Both the position numbers and the translations under genes were made by a program. Below, in pieces: positions 7,526-10,154 of a DNA stretch of 10,154 bases. Under the pieces are notes generated by a model. The model was given only the letters and a program-made list of their open reading frames with translations. It did no database searches and was not told the origin of the DNA. How positions within the stretch are numbered: position 1 is the first letter of the stretch; every line of letters starts with the position of its first letter. The stretch comes from Euperipatoides rowelli (Eukaryota; Onychophora; Udeonychophora; Euonychophora; Peripatopsidae), in NCBI GenBank assembly GCA_003024985.2, contig PXIH01S0039569.1; one strand, 5' to 3'.

Positions 7526-8052
7526 GGTGGTCATCTTGGATTTTTTGCATCATGGGTAATATGCCCCTTCCATCATTTTGAATAAATTAACAAATTATAC
7601 AATTTACATAAAAAAAAATTTTTTTTGAAACATTTTTCTAAGTCGCTCGTGCACTTCCGGTACACCATCTTGAATTTGGCATGATGGATAATGTGAGCCA
7701 GAAAATGTAGATGGGGCCTAACCCGGAAGTCCTGGTTAATAGAGTGACCTTGACCTTGAAAATTCGAAACCGGAAGTGCCCGTTAATTGAGAGTGACCTT
7801 GACTATTACTTTGAAAATACTAGCTCAGGAACCAGAAGTGATGTCATCCTTGACCTTAAAAATACTAGCTCAGGAACCAAAAGTTGGCCATCTTGGATTT
7901 TACAATGCATTATGGGACATATATTACCCATAATAAATTATAATAGGGCGTCATTTCCGGTAAAAACCCTTTAAACCTAGCCAAAACAGGAACCGGAATT
8001 GAGCCATTTTGGATTTTGAATGACCTTGACCTTTGACCCAGAACCGGAAGTT
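7526..8052 (+). repeat. Degenerate repeat array rich in ETS-, YY1- and nuclear-receptor-like words
   Basis: Three word families recur through this block. ACCGGAAGT-like words lie at 7652 (reverse), 7721, 7769, 7831 (A for G), 7876 (decayed), 7952 (reverse), 7992 and 8043. CCATCTTGGATTT-like words lie near 7531, 7665, 7888 and 8004, several followed by GCAT-ATGG-TAAT. TGACCTTGA-like words lie near 7745, 7795, 7848 and 8020, the last as TGACCTTGACCTTTGACCC. The phrase AAAATACTAGCTCAGGAACC is present twice (7814 and 7859), giving a local unit of about 45 bases. The cores match known binding sites for ETS factors, YY1 and nuclear receptors (the SF-1/ERR-type half-site and a DR1). Function is not shown. 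An 87-codon frame at 7711-7974 is a translation of the repeat, not a gene. Confidence 0.75.
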
Positions 8053-8305
8053 GAGCCAGAACCCCCATTTTATATCTACTTAAGGAATAGAAAGGAGAGT
8101 CAGGTTAAAAATTTTGCTATTTTAAATGTGGATATTAGCGGAAGGATGGATTTGAATTTAGGCTAATATGCATAATTTATTCATAGAAAAATATTCCCAT
8201 ATAGAATTTGAATCAATTTTGAAAAAAAAAAACTTACATTAGGCTATCTGTTGAATATCAACATTGTAGGCTGGAAGAAACTTGCATCTTGAAGAATTAC
8301 TATAA
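8053..8305. other. Spacer before the gag-like fragment
   Basis: No feature is recognised. TAGGCT words occur at 8160, 8240 and 8268, as elsewhere in the window. Confidence 0.4.
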
Positions 8306-8446
8306 GGTCATTATGAAATATTCACAGAAAAGTCCAGCAAGCATCGAAAGGAGTTCCCCATTAAATTACTTCGGCAAATGAAGGATGTTGAGCGGATAAA
8401 TTATCTTGATAAGTTGACAGTGAAGTGGCTGCCCTCGCTCCAATAA
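8306..8446 (+). pseudogene. Fragment resembling a Ty3/Gypsy gag, truncated
   Basis: One frame is open for 46 codons and ends at TAA 8444-8446. Its second half reads FPIKLLRQMKDVERINYLDK and then LTVKWLPSLQ. This resembles the P-S-LLRQMR-L-G......L--LWLQRLP-xxQ segment of gag proteins of arthropod Gypsy-type retrotransposons, where gag packages the element's RNA. The resemblance is to a motif pattern I recognise; no search was run. A stop directly after the LP-LQ motif, no start codon, no zinc knuckle and no pol region nearby mark it as a small relic. Base composition is visibly richer in G and C than its flanks, as expected for former coding DNA. Confidence 0.42.
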
Positions 8447-8525
8447 ATTTAATACATGAGTTTAAAATTTTAAGAAAATGAGAGTTATTTATTGGTTTGA
8501 GAATTTTTTTTTTTTTTGTCTTTAG

Positions 8526-8579
8526 TCGACTTTATTTATGCATTGAGAACTGGGAAAAGAAAAATTTGAAACGGCAATG
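8526..8579 (+). other. Possible 54-nt exon between good splice signals
   Basis: A long T run ending GTCTTTAG (AG at 8524-8525) makes a strong-looking 3' splice site. CAATG before GTAAGA (GT at 8580-8581) makes a good 5' splice site. Between them one frame is open and reads RLYLCIENWEKKNLKRQ, while the other two contain stops. Its length is a multiple of three. A second good donor, CAG before GTAAGG at 8604, would give no open frame. It lies between transposon relics, so a cryptic or chance exon is the more likely reading. Confidence 0.15.
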
Positions 8580-8791
8580 GTAAGATATTGTATCTTGCTT
8601 CAGGTAAGGTCAGGCATAATTTTTCGAAGTCCATGTACAAATTTTTGTGCTGTTAAGGTTAAGGTACCATATTTTTCTTTCCTTTACATTTTACTTAGGA
8701 AACATCAATTATGATGAGGAAAACTTGGGAAAACCATGCTAACTTTTTCTCTCATAGTGTTTGGAAAATACAGCACCAAGAAAAAGTGGGG

Positions 8792-8909
8792 GCTTATAGC
8801 ACTCAGTGTTCCCAGGAGGTCACCTATCCAAGTACTGACTAAGCCTAAAGTTGTTTAACTGCGGTGATCAGATGAGAACCAGTGTATTCAACGTAGTATG
8901 ACCAGAGTA
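8792..8909 (-). pseudogene. 5S rRNA-derived copy (pseudogene or head of a 5S-type SINE)
   Basis: Read on the minus strand, this 118-base segment follows metazoan 5S rRNA end to end. It contains CATACTACGTTGAATACAC, GGTTCTCATCTGATCACCG, AGTTAAACAAC, then GTCAGTACTTGGATAGGTGA and CCTCCTGGGAACACTGAGTG. Length fits the usual 119-120. Differences from the conserved form include CTCATCTG for CTCGTCCG, TTAAACAAC for TTAAGCAAC in the box A region, TTTAGGC for a GTTGGGC-type segment, and GGATAG for GGATGG. Several are CpG-to-TpG/CpA or G-to-A changes. The terminal helix has decayed at its 5' side. A CCCCCACTTTTTC run directly downstream resembles an RNA polymerase III terminator. Since the internal promoter is altered, a working 5S gene is unlikely. 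SINE3-type elements start with 5S heads, but no tail or target duplication is visible here. Confidence 0.85.
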
Positions 8910-9735
8910 TGGCTCTTGTATATGTTATGATTATTTTCAATTTATAGTCATTTAGTGATGTATCACACCAAGGAAAATAATTGAATTTTTTTGATGGTTC
9001 AATAATCAGTGTTTCTTTCAGGAACCTCTCTATAGGGGTTGGGGGCTCTGCCCCCTCCCCTCACGGATCAAATCCACCAGGGTAAAATTGAAGTAGCATT
9101 AAAGTGAAACTGAAAATAATTTAAACTATTGATAAAATACCAAACTTGTTTGAAGATTTGTTTTTTAGTTTTTTTTATCAAGTTTTTCCTAAGACTAGTT
9201 ATGTCTAAGTTAGAAAAAAAAAAACTCATCGAGAATTATTATTTTTTTTTGTAAGGAATAAAACATTTTTGTTTAATAGAATGTTCCCATAAAGTTAGTT
9301 AATTCTTTAGATAGGTCATCAATATTCATAAAACTAAGATGGTTAAATAGTCAGGAATATTATAATCTCCATATATAAATATGTTACTAGATTGTGTATT
9401 CCAGAAATGGATGGATCTATTATGCCACTCACCAATACCAGGACAGACATAATATTTTTTAAGTCACGGAAAAACTCTAAAAAAAAAAGTTTTTATAAAA
9501 ACAATGTCATTTAAAAATTGAATCTTAAGCTAAAAGGTTATTTATGGAACTATCTTATTTTTATGATAAAGAATGAATAAAGATGTAGATAAGCAGAAAT
9601 GTGCCTTTATCTGGCTAAATCTAAAATATCTGAATACCAATTATAGTATATTTAACAATGATTAAAAACAACAACTTATTCGTTAATTTTTTTTTACTAA
9701 GCTCCTTGCCGAACTTAAAACAAAACAATGTGTAG
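8910..9735. other. AT-rich spacer, no gene recognised
   Basis: It holds the GC-rich hairpin at 9041-9055. A stop-free plus-strand stretch of about 54 codons (9346-9509) contains CIPEMDGSIMPLTNTRTDII, but it has no start, splice signal or known motif. The remainder is A/T runs. Confidence 0.45.
9041..9055. repeat. GC-rich hairpin in AT-rich DNA
   Basis: GGGGGC and GCCCCC pair across a 3-base loop, flanked by GGGGTT and TCCCC that can extend the stem. It stands out sharply from its surroundings and may mark a piece of an inserted element. A weak frame, EPLYRGWGLCPLPSRIKSTR, runs through it behind TTTCTTTCAG (9013-9021), but this is not enough to call an exon. Confidence 0.6.
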
Positions 9736-9942
9736 CCTACAGCCAATCCTGTCTTTTACATAAATACTGGAGACTATATCAGGTTAAATAAATTATTTAG
9801 AAAAAAAAAAACACTAAATTTATTAGGGGCCTCTCATCATGCACTTATCAACAGAGACTTAAAGTCCTGCAAAATTTTAATATTTTCACCCCCCAGCAGA
9901 CACTCTTACATGTCGACCTCAAAAACTAATTGTTATCAATAA
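9736..9942 (+). other. Unrecognised stop-free stretch
   Basis: One frame is free of stops for 68 codons up to TAA 9940-9942, with no ATG until near its end. It includes LLGASHHALINRDLKSCKIL. No family is recognised. GGCCTCT (9829) and AGAGGCC (about 9987) form an inverted pair around part of it, so it may belong to a decayed element. Confidence 0.1.
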
Positions 9943-10055
9943 TATCAAATATGGTCTATTCCACTTTAATACTATTCCTCAATTAAGAGGCCACCAATTT
10001 AATTATTTTGTCCGCTAACTTATAACACCACTACCTATCATTTTTTTTCTTGCAG

Positions 10056-10122
10056 AGTAATTCTAGTCTGCCCTGTGGCAGAAATAGGGCGACACGGCGA
10101 CATTGTCGCAGAAAATGAATAG
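10056..10122 (+). other. Possible terminal exon behind a strong 3' splice acceptor
   Basis: CTATCATTTTTTTTCTTGCAG, ending at 10055, is a good acceptor, and CTAAC (10015-10019) sits at a plausible branch-point distance. The following segment is CpG-rich compared with its flanks. One frame reads VILVCPVAEIGRHGDIVAEN and stops at TAG 10120-10122. A second frame stops at 10118. The first has the spacing V-I-L-x3-V-x3-G-x2-G-D-x-V seen at the start of ribosomal protein L9 (bacterial and mitochondrial). The match is about 17 residues and the next expected residues (V-x-G-Y-x-R-N) are absent, so L9 is a weak suggestion. Non-coding sequence is equally possible. Confidence 0.18.
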
Positions 10123-10154
10123 TCACTTGCAGAAAGATTTTGAAGTATCGAGTT

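Noticed and set aside
7490-7632. AT palindromes of the A8T8 type as terminators or origins
   Set aside because: Such runs are frequent by chance in this composition and have no gene or origin context.
7711-7974. 87-codon plus-strand open frame
   Set aside because: It lies inside the degenerate motif array and its sequence is a translation of the repeated GGAAGT, TGACCTTGA and ACTAGCTCAGGAACC words, including the duplicated TSSGT phrase.
1-10154. CRISPR array, tRNA genes, bacterial operons or a defence system
   Set aside because: No evenly spaced identical repeats with unique spacers, no tRNA-like A/B box pair with a cloverleaf, and no ribosome-binding-site-led genes were seen. The content is that of animal repeat DNA.

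Overview
The window reads as AT-rich, gene-poor animal DNA. Stops are dense in all six frames, A and T runs are common, and no bacterial operon or ribosome-binding-site layout is visible. The recognisable pieces are all of metazoan type: a decayed non-LTR retrotransposon (LINE), a probable Ty3/Gypsy gag scrap, a 5S rRNA-derived copy, inverted-repeat elements and possible splice sites. The retroelement types and the recurring TAGGCTA/TAGCCTA words fit an invertebrate, perhaps an arthropod or crustacean. That placement is an impression, not a proof. CpG is sparse and the 5S copy shows several changes expected from methylated-CpG decay. No intact protein-coding gene is supported.

Layout, left to right. 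1-1210: AT-rich sequence with one 13-bp hairpin and one short CpG-rich patch. 1211-2427, minus strand: a broken LINE. It has an endonuclease domain (1211-1896) with clear TETWL, FSLVRKD, DFN-PQIDW and RWRG-SPS-L motifs, preceded by coding-like stretches that may be the first ORF (ORF1). 2470-3183: two unrecognised open stretches, one of them cysteine-rich. 3182-3464: a near-perfect palindrome with 141-bp arms and a 1-base centre, whose right edge carries a hAT-like GGGGTGGGCA tip. 3541-5117: a second inverted-repeat element (3595-4014), three copies of a TTCCATG-AACTGCGC repeat, and two hairpins that share a CCCGAGCTG loop. 5308-5448: a cluster of CCAAT boxes. 5882-6516: a degenerate duplication of about 0.3 kb with an inverted segment inside. 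7526-8052: a decayed repeat family built of ACCGGAAGT-, CCATCTTGG- and TGACCTTGA-type words. 8306-8446: the gag-like fragment. 8792-8909, minus strand: the 5S-derived copy. 10056-10122: a possible exon behind a good 3' splice acceptor.

Taken together, this looks like an intergenic or large-intron region shaped by layers of transposon insertion and decay. The most notable items are the long hairpin, the transcription-factor-word repeat array, the 5S-derived copy and the LINE relic. No new multi-gene system can be supported from this sequence.
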